From Parasutterella secunda (GTDB taxonomy: Bacteria > Pseudomonadota > Gammaproteobacteria > Burkholderiales > Burkholderiaceae_F), in contig NZ_JAMBLT010000007.1 in the NCBI RefSeq assembly GCF_023336895.1, positions 17,461 to 81,460 on the forward strand: DNA of 64,000 nucleotides. Reading direction: 5' to 3'. Positions 45,159 to 52,870 of this stretch are shown piece by piece. Below the pieces are notes generated by a model, which was not told the origin of the DNA, did no database searches, and saw only the letters and a list, made by a program, of their open reading frames with translations. How positions within the stretch are numbered: the stretch's first letter is position 1; each line of letters opens with the position of its first letter. A program made the translations under genes and the position numbers.

Positions 45159-46860
45159 TGTCTTTTTTGTCTGTCGCAAAATGAATGGTGCCGCAGCTGT
45201 AACGAGTCGAACGGTCAGCGGAAGTAAGGCTGAATTTCATTTTCATTGACTCGGAATCAAAGAGGCACGTCAACATTAGCTGCGTCTTTGGTCTGATGAT
45301 GGACATGAATTTCAGGTTAGTGATGCAAGCGAGCTCTTTGGGCGTCTTTAGATACCGATGGGCCTCTTCAATGACAAGATGAACTTGAGCAACACCAGGC
45401 AAAATGGGCCATTGGGGAAAATGCCCTTCAAAGAAAGGCAGTCGTTCATCGACTTTAAAATGTAACTCCATTGAATGGTGTTCTACTTTAGCGAGACTCG
45501 GTTCAATATGTCTTCGATCAAAAAGGGATTGAAGTGCTTCAATTGTGTATTTGCCTTGACTGTTGGTGGGCATGATGGGTTCAAAGCGCCACCGGTGAGG
45601 TAAAAGGACTGCTTCAAATTCCTCTCTTAAGTGGTGTTCGGCGGCACGAATGAGCGCTAATTTACTCTGACTCAGTAACGCCTGTCCTTTTTCAGATGGC
45701 ACGGCAACAACCGCCAGATCTCGTTTCTCAGTCAAAAGAAACGCTTTAGCTTCGGTAAACAATCCGCTTGCGATCAGGGACTTTTCAAGAGCCGTCAGAC
45801 TCAGTCGTTTTTCCTCGATTTTGACAATCCGATCGGTGCGTCCGAGCAGTGTGAAAAGACCATCCGAATGCATAACGATTTTGTCGTTACCGACTGTCCA
45901 ATGTTGGGGATCCAAGCGTTCGGATTTCACCTGAATAATCCCGTCGGGATTAATGCCGATTCCAGTTCCCGGCATGGCTTTCCATAGGCAAGAAGTCGGG
46001 TCAACCGTGTCATTGGGTAAAAAACGTCTTTGACGCCATGCGATCCCGTCAAGTTCCGTACTGCCTAAGATTTCAAAGGGCGTCCGGTGGAAAGCTCGTT
46101 GGCAAAGTTTTAAAGCCTCTTCGCTTAAGGGACCTCCGGAACTGACCAGATGAGTAAGGTGAGCGCGGCTTTCGGTCCAATCCAAATCAAGCGGCAGGCG
46201 CTTTAAGTGGGCAGGACTCGAGATTAAAACCACTGAAGAAGCCTGTTCAAGTGCATTTTTGATATTTTCCGGAAAAAGAAGTCGTTTTTCCGTAATGATC
46301 TTTTGACTTGCAATAGGCCAAAGCACCGCCCATAAAAAACCGTAGATATGTTGGTGTGAAACGGTCGAAAAAACGACAGTGCCCTTTAGAGGGTGGGTAG
46401 GAAAGTCAGCATCTAGCGTATCAACATCGGCGAGCACTTGGCGAAGCGTTTTTGTAACCCGCGTGGGTTCTCCTGTTGAACCGGAGGTAAAAAGTTCAAC
46501 CAAGGCTTCATCCATCGTAAGAGTAAGCGTCTCTTTAGCAGCCTTTTCGCATTGAGGCGGCTCAGGGGTTTCATCGAGCAGAAAAAACGCCCCTTCTTTT
46601 TCCAACTTTCCTTTTGTCTTAGCCGTAAGGTCCGTGGGAAGAATCGTTTTCACATGCGCGCACCATGCGCCCAGTAGCGCGGCGCTGAAGCGAATTCTGT
46701 TTGAACAGAATAAAACCGCACTATGGATATGATTTTGTTTGAAAAAATAATTCCATCGTTTAACGGCCGAAAGAAAATTTTGCACGGAAAGACAGCCTTG
46801 CGCCGTTAAGGCGAGAGGCTCGGTCGGATTTCTTTTTTTCAGTGCGTCAAGAATATCCAT
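45151..46860 (-). CDS. Fused acyl-ACP ligase (AMP-binding) and hotdog dehydratase domain
   Basis: 569 residues. The N-terminal AMP-binding enzyme (about 1-450) has the P-loop-like TSGSTGEPTRVTKTL and a GSTELDG core, likely activating the aryl starter acid onto an ACP. The C-terminal hotdog domain (about 465-560) has FFEGHFPQWPILPGVAQVH, similar to FabZ/ApeI dehydratases. In E. coli and Xenorhabdus the ligase (ApeH) and dehydratase (ApeI) are separate genes; here they are one ORF with no stop between. The catalytic acid of FabZ (Glu of LIIE) corresponds to a His here. Confidence 0.85.
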   Translation of the reverse strand: MDILDALKKRNPTEPLALTAQGCLSVQNFLSAVKRWNYFFKQNHIHSAVLFCSNRIRFSAALLGAWCAHVKTILPTDLTAKTKGKLEKEGAFFLLDETPEPPQCEKAAKETLTLTMDEALVELFTSGSTGEPTRVTKTLRQVLADVDTLDADFPTHPLKGTVVFSTVSHQHIYGFLWAVLWPIASQKIITEKRLLFPENIKNALEQASSVVLISSPAHLKRLPLDLDWTESRAHLTHLVSSGGPLSEEALKLCQRAFHRTPFEILGSTELDGIAWRQRRFLPNDTVDPTSCLWKAMPGTGIGINPDGIIQVKSERLDPQHWTVGNDKIVMHSDGLFTLLGRTDRIVKIEEKRLSLTALEKSLIASGLFTEAKAFLLTEKRDLAVVAVPSEKGQALLSQSKLALIRAAEHHLREEFEAVLLPHRWRFEPIMPTNSQGKYTIEALQSLFDRRHIEPSLAKVEHHSMELHFKVDERLPFFEGHFPQWPILPGVAQVHLVIEEAHRYLKTPKELACITNLKFMSIIRPKTQLMLTCLFDSESMKMKFSLTSADRSTRYSCGTIHFATDKKDND

Positions 46861-46897
46861 GAGAAAAATAGAGACGTCAATTTATATGGGCGCTATT

Positions 46898-47431
46898 TTA
46901 GCGTGAAAGAAAATGACGGCGAAAGAGCCATTCACCGCCCAAAAGAATACCCATGAGGATATAAGCAATAAAGCCGTTATAAAGAGCCCAAGTTTCATCA
47001 CTTGCCAATAGCGCGGTCCAAAGAGCGATGCTGCCGTTGATGATGAAAAAGATGCACCAAATCCAAGTTACTTTTCTTGTATAGCGAACGCCTTCGGCAG
47101 GCAGATTCGGATCCTTCAATCTAGCCAATCGTTCAATTGCCGTTTGCTCTGAAAAAAGACTTGCTGTGAAAAGACACAATAAAACGAGATTGACGGCAAC
47201 CGGATAGAGCTTAAGGGGGAGGGCTGCCTGATAATAGAAGCTCGCAGCAGCCAACAGCAGGCTGACTGCAAAAAAGAAAAGTGAAAGACGGGAAGGCTTA
47301 GTCAATAACTGGATTGTGCACAGCAGGACAATGAGTCCCACGAGCGCGGTCACTCCCCAATATTTCAGACCAATCAAAACAACAAACGGGTAGGCGATCG
47401 TTAAAACAATCGACAATATCCGCTTGAACAT
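46898..47431 (-). CDS. COG4648-type membrane protein of the aryl polyene cluster (ApeG-type)
   Basis: 177 residues with about five to six hydrophobic segments (ILSIVLTIAYPFVVLIGLKY, TALVGLIVLLCTIQLL, ...) and a conserved charged stretch LARLKDPNLPAEGVRYTRK. Its counterpart is usually next to the ACPs in aryl polyene clusters; the function is unknown. It is 7 bases from the second ACP gene upstream and 38 bases from the ligase gene. Confidence 0.8.
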   Translation of the reverse strand: MFKRILSIVLTIAYPFVVLIGLKYWGVTALVGLIVLLCTIQLLTKPSRLSLFFFAVSLLLAAASFYYQAALPLKLYPVAVNLVLLCLFTASLFSEQTAIERLARLKDPNLPAEGVRYTRKVTWIWCIFFIINGSIALWTALLASDETWALYNGFIAYILMGILLGGEWLFRRHFLSR

Positions 47432-47437
47432 ATTGGT

Positions 47438-47704
47438 TTAATTGGCTTCCGGTTGGGTCAAAAGATCGTACAAGCCGTCGACAACATCCCCAACGGTGCG
47501 CATCTTATAAAAATAAGAGGGGTCGATTTTGCGTTTGCCAAGCAGGGGTTTAAGTTGCACTAAAAGATCGATTGCATCAATGCTGTCGATCTCCAGGTCT
47601 TCCATCAAACGCGCTTCACGGGTGATTTTTTCCGGGGCAATTTCGAAGGTCTCGTTTAAAGCGCTCTGAAGTTTTTCGAAAATTTCTTCTTTCGTGACGG
47701 CCAT
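47438..47704 (-). CDS. Acyl carrier protein 2 of the cluster
   Basis: An 88-residue ACP. The phosphopantetheine Ser is in DLEIDSIDAIDLLVQL. The four-helix acidic pattern (LQSALNETFEIAPEKIT) is typical. A pair of ACPs is usual in aryl polyene clusters, one for the starter and one for the growing chain. It follows the first ACP gene by four bases. Confidence 0.9.
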   Translation of the reverse strand: MAVTKEEIFEKLQSALNETFEIAPEKITREARLMEDLEIDSIDAIDLLVQLKPLLGKRKIDPSYFYKMRTVGDVVDGLYDLLTQPEAN

Positions 47705-47708
47705 GGCT

Positions 47709-47975
47709 TTATTTGCTCCGGAAAGTTTCTACACAATGGGCAAGCGAATTTATGTCCTTGAAATACTCTTGCGTTTCTGCCGCCTCAGCGTTCAGACTGA
47801 TGTTGTATTTCTTCTTGAGGGCCAAACCGAGCTCCAATCCGTCAACGCTGTCAAGTCCCAGACCTTCTTCAGAAAAAAGAGGCATATCGTCCTCAATATC
47901 CTCAACAGTCAGATCTTCCAGGTTTAAGGATTCAATGATTAAAGTTTTGAGCTCTGTTTTTAACGCATCAGACAT
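47709..47975 (-). CDS. Acyl carrier protein 1 of the cluster
   Basis: From the ATG at 47975 it has 88 residues. The Ser for phosphopantetheine is in GLGLDSVDGLELGLAL. A longer reading to 48002 overlaps the acyltransferase gene and is not supported. It differs in sequence from the second ACP, so the two likely have separate partners. Confidence 0.9.
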   Translation of the reverse strand: MSDALKTELKTLIIESLNLEDLTVEDIEDDMPLFSEEGLGLDSVDGLELGLALKKKYNISLNAEAAETQEYFKDINSLAHCVETFRSK

Positions 47976-47979
47976 CGTT

Positions 47980-48765
47980 TCACCGTTTTGTGAACTGGTC
48001 AACTAAATTCGGAAATAATACACGAAAAATTTCGCGGCTTAGGGCGCGAACCCCTTTGGCGGGCGTACTTTCGTATATCCCTTTAAAGGGCTCAATCGAC
48101 AGTTTACCAAGGACTTCAAAGGTAAAGTACATCGGCCTGTCCGGAACATCCCACCAATGAGCGCCTTTGGTGAGACTAATCGGTTCGCAAGTGATTTTCA
48201 CCATGGTCGGATCCACATTGCTTTCCAAGGCGGTAATCATTGCTCCGTGTTTGAGTCTTGGCATCACACCCGGTGCTGTGCGGGTTCCTTCGGGGAAAAT
48301 GATAAGGCTTGAGCCGCTTTTGAGTTCACGTACACAATCTTTAATCAGTTCAGGACCGCCGTCATTGGTAATGTATCCTGCCGCATACAGGGCGCCCCAG
48401 GTAAAAGGATTTTTCGCCAGAGATGATTTCACAATGGCGCAGGCATTTGGAACGAAAGAAAAGAGAAACACGACATCGATGAGCGTGAGGTGGTTGGCTA
48501 AGATTAATTGTCCGGGCGCTTGAAGTTTTTCTAAACCACGGCCTTCCCAATCCAAAATGCCAATGGCGCGGATAAAAGCGATAAATGCTTGAAAAGTCCG
48601 ATGGATAACATTTCTGGCTATTCGTTTTCGTCGTTTTTCATCCCGCACAACAATAACAATGCCGGGAAAAATTAGAAATTGGAAAAAGACGCCAAGGCCG
48701 CCAAACACCCCGAAGGCCAAGCCGGTTGCCAAACGACGGTATTGTTTGCCAAGACCCTTCATCAT
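47980..48765 (-). CDS. PlsC-type lysophospholipid acyltransferase (ApeD-type)
   Basis: A 261-residue acyltransferase. Block I LILANHLTLIDVVF (NH-x4-D type) and block III LIIFPEGTRTAPG are present, after one or two hydrophobic N-terminal segments. It is probably membrane-bound at the cytoplasmic face and may join the polyene or fatty acids to the glycerol lipid. It follows the chain-length factor with a four-base overlap and precedes ACP1 by four bases. Confidence 0.86.
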   Translation of the reverse strand: MMKGLGKQYRRLATGLAFGVFGGLGVFFQFLIFPGIVIVVRDEKRRKRIARNVIHRTFQAFIAFIRAIGILDWEGRGLEKLQAPGQLILANHLTLIDVVFLFSFVPNACAIVKSSLAKNPFTWGALYAAGYITNDGGPELIKDCVRELKSGSSLIIFPEGTRTAPGVMPRLKHGAMITALESNVDPTMVKITCEPISLTKGAHWWDVPDRPMYFTFEVLGKLSIEPFKGIYESTPAKGVRALSREIFRVLFPNLVDQFTKR

Positions 48766-49451
48766 TCGCCCTCATGCCTTCTTTCTGTATCCAGCCAAGT
48801 CAAGAACTCATAAAGTTGAGTGAGAATTGGCGCATCCGATACGTTTTTGGCTACTAAGTGCTCTTTCCATGCAAGGGCACAATCCCGATCTGTTTCATTT
48901 GATAGCACCAGCGTCACGGCAAAGGGGAATGGTATTTTCCCATATTTATCAAATACTTCAGGCGTTTTATCCTCGTAGATGGAAACAAAAACCAATGGAT
49001 ATTCTACGAGTTGTGCCTTAGCTTCGGTGAGCGCAGAACCGATGGTGTTTTCGCCGGCCGCCATGGAGGTGATATTTCCTGTGAAATGGGCGAACATGGA
49101 AAAAAGCCCGCCGATGGCGTTATGCACGGAGGTTGAAAATCCAGTGGGCGAGAGCGTTTTTTCTGAACTCAACTCTTCGAGCGCTTTCACGGTCAGTTGA
49201 ATATCACCCCAGCGTGAAGCAAGGATTACAGAAGAGGGGCTAATGTTCCCTCGACCGTACTTGTCAAACAGAGGATAGAGCGTGGAGAGGACGACCCGGC
49301 CCAGAGAACTTAAACGCCTTCTTTGCATTAGGGGAAGAAAGGCCAGTTTAGGTACTTCTATGCTGTCAGGCTTTGCCGATGAAAGAATCGACAGGGGATT
49401 CATGCCGGGGTTTAGCCCCGGCAGCCAAACCGAGTAGTCCAAAAGTCGCAT
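48762..49451 (-). CDS. Beta-ketoacyl synthase chain-length factor (ApeC-type)
   Basis: 229 residues, about half of a KS. The region GFSTSVHNAIGGLFSMFA is where the catalytic Cys would be, and it has no Cys. The short KS-like protein is the known chain-length factor partner of the ApeO-type KS in aryl polyene synthesis. It is cytoplasmic with no signal peptide. The gene overlaps the acyltransferase gene by four bases and follows the lipoprotein gene by 10 bases. Confidence 0.82.
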   Translation of the reverse strand: MRLLDYSVWLPGLNPGMNPLSILSSAKPDSIEVPKLAFLPLMQRRRLSSLGRVVLSTLYPLFDKYGRGNISPSSVILASRWGDIQLTVKALEELSSEKTLSPTGFSTSVHNAIGGLFSMFAHFTGNITSMAAGENTIGSALTEAKAQLVEYPLVFVSIYEDKTPEVFDKYGKIPFPFAVTLVLSNETDRDCALAWKEHLVAKNVSDAPILTQLYEFLTWLDTERRHEGE

Positions 49452-49461
49452 AGGTTAAAAA

Positions 49462-49908
49462 TTAGCGATAAAGCGCATCCAAAATGTCAGCGTTTAAGTT
49501 ATTCATCCAGCGGTTGACGTTTCTGTGGATGCAAATGGCGTTTTCATCGTACTTATTCTTGCTCTTGAGCTCAGGATTCACGCAGCCTTTTTTCTCATCA
49601 AGGCCACGGCTGGAAACATAACTCACTTTATAACGGCGAGCGTCATAGGTGACTTTGACAATCGCTTCAAAATGAATGGCTTTGGCAGAGCCCGGATAAG
49701 CCAGGGTGACAACACCCGGTTGGTCACTCACGATGCGCCACTTGCGCAATTGCGCGGCGCGGATAATGGCGTTATGCATCTGGGATTGGGTTATTTGAGC
49801 CGGCGCACTTTGCTCTTGCGGATTAACAAGCGGCGTTGTGACACCGCAGCCGGCGAGCAATAAGCTTGAGGCAAGAGCGGCAGCGCAGAAAAGACGAAGA
49901 CCTTTCAT
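49462..49908 (-). CDS. Lipoprotein at the head of the aryl polyene operon
   Basis: From the ATG at 49908 (MKGLRLFCAA; GGAG lies six bases ahead) it has 148 residues with lipobox LAGC. The mature part has QMHNAIIRAAQLRKWRIVSD and a Cys pair (KKGCVNP, NAICIHR) that may be bridged. It is the first gene of the cluster's tight gene run and so likely belongs to it. I do not know the function. Confidence 0.7.
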   Translation of the reverse strand: MKGLRLFCAAALASSLLLAGCGVTTPLVNPQEQSAPAQITQSQMHNAIIRAAQLRKWRIVSDQPGVVTLAYPGSAKAIHFEAIVKVTYDARRYKVSYVSSRGLDEKKGCVNPELKSKNKYDENAICIHRNVNRWMNNLNADILDALYR

Positions 49909-49969
49909 CATGGACTCCATAATAAATATGTTCCGAATATTCTAACGGATTCATAGAGTTCAAAAAACA

Positions 49970-49990
49970 AACGCCCGGTCAAACCGAGCG
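49970..49990 (-). terminator. Terminator after the response regulator gene
   Basis: ACGC-CGGT and ACCG-GCGT form an interrupted stem with a short loop on the minus strand, followed by TTTGTTTTTT, 28 bases past the stop at 50018. It separates the regulator from the aryl polyene operon. Confidence 0.75.
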
Positions 49991-50017
49991 TCTGTATGGC
50001 GATTCTGTCATCAGCCA

Positions 50018-50647
50018 TTACTGAATTTGCGGATCTTCTTTAGCGCGCATCAACAAGCGGGCGATTTCCGTGGCGTTATGAATTTCGAGCTTGCGGTATG
50101 CCGCGCCACGGTGAACCTGAGCTGTTTTTTCAGAAATGCCTAATTGTTCAGCAACTTCCTTATTGGATTTGCCCAAACTGATCAAATTCACCACTTCGCG
50201 TTCACGTTGGGTGAGGTTTTTAAGACGATTCTTAAATTCAATGACGTCGGCCATTTGTTCCTGACGGTTCATGTATTCAGTGATCACATCATGAACCACT
50301 TTAAAGAGTCGTTCTTCGCGCACAGGCTTTTGGAGGAACTCGACGGCGCCGTTTTTCATCGTGTGCACGGCCATATCGATGTCACCGTGACCGCTTAAGA
50401 AAATGATCGGCAAATCCACACCCATTTCATTGAGGTGTGTTTGAAGGCCCAAACCACTCATATTGGGCATACGAACATCCAAAATAATGCAACCCGGTCG
50501 GCTGAAGTCATTACTGGCTAAAAATTGAGAACCATCGCGATAGGTCTTAACTTCCCAGCCTTCGCCTTCGAGCAAAAAGGCCATGGAGTTGCGGATGCCT
50601 TCATCATCGTCAACAATGCGAACCAAGGGTGTGTTGTTTTGCTGCAT
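50018..50647 (-). CDS. FixJ/NarL-type response regulator, orphan
   Basis: From the ATG at 50647 (GAGGG upstream) it has 209 residues. The receiver domain (1-125) has VDDDEG, phosphoacceptor Asp in CIILDVRMPNMSG, LSGHGDIDMA and the Lys in FLQKPVREE. The LuxR-type DNA-binding domain (about 140-200) has NLTQREREVVNLISLGKSNKEVA, split here as ERE-VVNLISLG and NKEVAEQLGIS. No histidine kinase is nearby. It lies immediately upstream of the aryl polyene genes on the same strand and could regulate them, but that is only inferred from position. Confidence 0.9.
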   Translation of the reverse strand: MQQNNTPLVRIVDDDEGIRNSMAFLLEGEGWEVKTYRDGSQFLASNDFSRPGCIILDVRMPNMSGLGLQTHLNEMGVDLPIIFLSGHGDIDMAVHTMKNGAVEFLQKPVREERLFKVVHDVITEYMNRQEQMADVIEFKNRLKNLTQREREVVNLISLGKSNKEVAEQLGISEKTAQVHRGAAYRKLEIHNATEIARLLMRAKEDPQIQ

Positions 50648-50739
50648 TTTTTTCCCTCTTAAGAGTCGATCTGCTAAGTATATAAAAGTCAAGAGAAAAA
50701 TGGTTAGTCTTGGTTCAATTTGTTGAGTTTTTTAATTAA

Positions 50740-50771
50740 AAGCCCCAGAAATCGATGGATTTCCGGGGCTT
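50740..50771 (-). terminator. Terminator after the C69 dipeptidase gene
   Basis: AAGCCCC-GAAAT pairs with ATTTC-GGGGCTT, giving a 12-bp interrupted stem and TTTTAATT on the minus strand, 32 bases after the stop at 50804. Confidence 0.85.
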
Positions 50772-50803
50772 AGGCTATCTATTAACTAGGATTGTTAATC
50801 AGA

Positions 50804-52651
50804 TTACCTGTCGTGACCGCGTTCCTTGGTGGAGAACTTACGGTTGGTTTGACCCTTAATCTTCACCGTGTCGAAGGCGGCGATACGATCACCACCGTCG
50901 CGGGTGTAGAGCCACGTGTCATAGACGGCGCCGGCCATCATGAAGCGGGCGAGGTCTTTTTGCACGAAGGTCATCACCATGTCTTTCTTGCCGTCGCCAT
51001 TGACGTCTTCAGCGGAGAAGGAGACCGGTTGAGCCAAGTCGCTCATCACGCCGCTGGTCGTGAGGCTGGAGCGGCCCACACCGCCGTAGGTGTTCTTTTG
51101 ATCAATCTTCGTTGCATCGAGGTCATCGTCGCTCAAGAGGGCGAACTTGACCGTGGCGGAGCTCTTCGGATCGATGGAGTCAGCCAAAATCACAACCTTG
51201 TGCGGAGCGATTTCGTCCAAGTGAGCTTGGATGGCGCCTTGTGCTTCTTGCAACTTAGCCACGTTGTAGCGGTGCAGAATGTTCAAAGCGTGATCCTTGG
51301 AGACCTTCATAGCAGCCTTGGCTTGTTCGCGGATACCGGCTTGTTCGTCGGCCCACTTTTCTTCCAAGTCTTCGATGATGTCGAAGTTGTCATCGCGGTC
51401 ATCACGTTGGAATTCCAGCGTGTTGGCGTTGTTGATGAAGGTGGCGGAGGCCCATTCGGGGTGATAATCGAAGCGATAGTCCGGAGCGCTGAAGTGTTCC
51501 TTCGTGGCGGTGGCGGCATCCATAAAGCTCATGTTCTGGCTGGGCTTGGCCAACGGATAGAACGGAATGTACGGGGTTTCGCACGGACGGGCCAAAGCAC
51601 GATAGCTCGTGATGAGTTCAGGAATGTCGTTGATTTCGAAAACAACGGATTCGTGAGTCGTCACGCGGCACGGACCGAAGCCCAAGTGGTGGTACCAACC
51701 ATCATCGTCACCAATTTGGTCTTCGTGCAGACGCAAGATGTTTTGAACATCATGAACGGTGAACTTCTTGTCAGGTGTGAAAGAGTACGGGAACTTTTCA
51801 GGATCGGTGATCTTTTCACCAGTGATGTATTTCCAGGCCACTTGGTTACGACCGAAGTTGTAGCCGACAGAGCGTTGTTCAGCCGGTTGAACGGCAGCGC
51901 GGAAGTTAAAGTCGTTGTAGACACCGGGTGTTGCGGGTTTGTAACGACCGTTCTTGATGGAGCGTTCGATCAAGCCCGGGGAAACGATCACGTTTTCGGT
52001 GTCGGTGGCGTCAACCTTATCCATCATGAAGTTATTCGGGATATAAATCACTTCATTGTCTTGGACACGGCGGGCAACCCAAACGTTACCCATGTGGATG
52101 GCAAGCTGCCAGGCTTCATGCGTATCGGCGATCGTGTAGGTGCGGCCTTCGGAGAAGTAGCCATACTTCGTGAGAAGGTCTGTGGCGATCTTCACGGCTT
52201 CACGAGCGCTGTGAGCGCGTTCTGCCATCAAGCGGCGAATACCGTAACCCACGCCACCGTCTTTCAATTTTTGGTTTTTGTCAAAAATGTTTGAGCAAGC
52301 GTTGGAAACAATCACCACGCCGGCGTCATTGACAAAACCGTCAGAGAAGGAGGAGCCATTCGGGTCAAGCGTTTGAGACCAGTAAAAGCCCAAGGTTTCG
52401 CGCACTTGCGGGATCATAGCAGCCGTCGGTTCATATTTGATCATTTCACCGGCTTTGTGTTTGGCAGGCGGAACATAGTATTGGGGGTTGAAAACGCGGC
52501 CACCATTGTCTTCATTGTGGCCAACGATCACTTGGCCGGTAGCCGAAGCGTCTTTACCGACGATCACCGTAGAGCAGGCCATCGAGGTAAGCGGCAGGGC
52601 AACCAAGGCGCTTGTGATGGCACAGGCCATCAAAGATGCACGTAATTTCAT
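50804..52651 (-). CDS. Secreted C69 family dipeptidase (Ntn hydrolase)
   Basis: 615 residues. A signal peptide (MKLRASLMACAITSALVALP) ends at SMA, immediately before Cys26. The catalytic N-terminal Cys starts the mature enzyme (CSTVIVGKDASATGQV), the C69/PepD signature. The following GHNEDNGG and the region VVIVSNACSNIFD fit the family. It has an extra C-terminal region (about 440-615) beyond the usual 470 residues, with a DVNGDGKKDMVMTF Ca-binding-like motif. It would cut di- or short peptides in the periplasm or outside. The codon use appears strongly biased, suggesting high expression. Confidence 0.88.
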   Translation of the reverse strand: MKLRASLMACAITSALVALPLTSMACSTVIVGKDASATGQVIVGHNEDNGGRVFNPQYYVPPAKHKAGEMIKYEPTAAMIPQVRETLGFYWSQTLDPNGSSFSDGFVNDAGVVIVSNACSNIFDKNQKLKDGGVGYGIRRLMAERAHSAREAVKIATDLLTKYGYFSEGRTYTIADTHEAWQLAIHMGNVWVARRVQDNEVIYIPNNFMMDKVDATDTENVIVSPGLIERSIKNGRYKPATPGVYNDFNFRAAVQPAEQRSVGYNFGRNQVAWKYITGEKITDPEKFPYSFTPDKKFTVHDVQNILRLHEDQIGDDDGWYHHLGFGPCRVTTHESVVFEINDIPELITSYRALARPCETPYIPFYPLAKPSQNMSFMDAATATKEHFSAPDYRFDYHPEWASATFINNANTLEFQRDDRDDNFDIIEDLEEKWADEQAGIREQAKAAMKVSKDHALNILHRYNVAKLQEAQGAIQAHLDEIAPHKVVILADSIDPKSSATVKFALLSDDDLDATKIDQKNTYGGVGRSSLTTSGVMSDLAQPVSFSAEDVNGDGKKDMVMTFVQKDLARFMMAGAVYDTWLYTRDGGDRIAAFDTVKIKGQTNRKFSTKERGHDR

Positions 52652-52870
52652 AGCAGTAAGCTCCTTTTATTAGAGAGTTTGTTTATATAAACAAAGTCGC
52701 TTTCCCCGTTGTTATATGAGGCGGGAATTTCGCGACAGCAACATTTTGCTCTCAGGAAAATAGCTTTCTACTAAGGGAACTCCCGACTAGTGGTAACAAT
52801 CTGTAATTAGGAGCGTTAAGGTAGGTGCGTAATTTGTCGTAGGTCAATGTGATTAAGTGATAACCCGACA

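Noticed and set aside
50792..52294. 500-residue open frame on the plus strand
   Set aside because: It is exactly antisense to the C69 dipeptidase gene and reflects biased codon use there; it has no recognisable motifs or ribosome-binding site.
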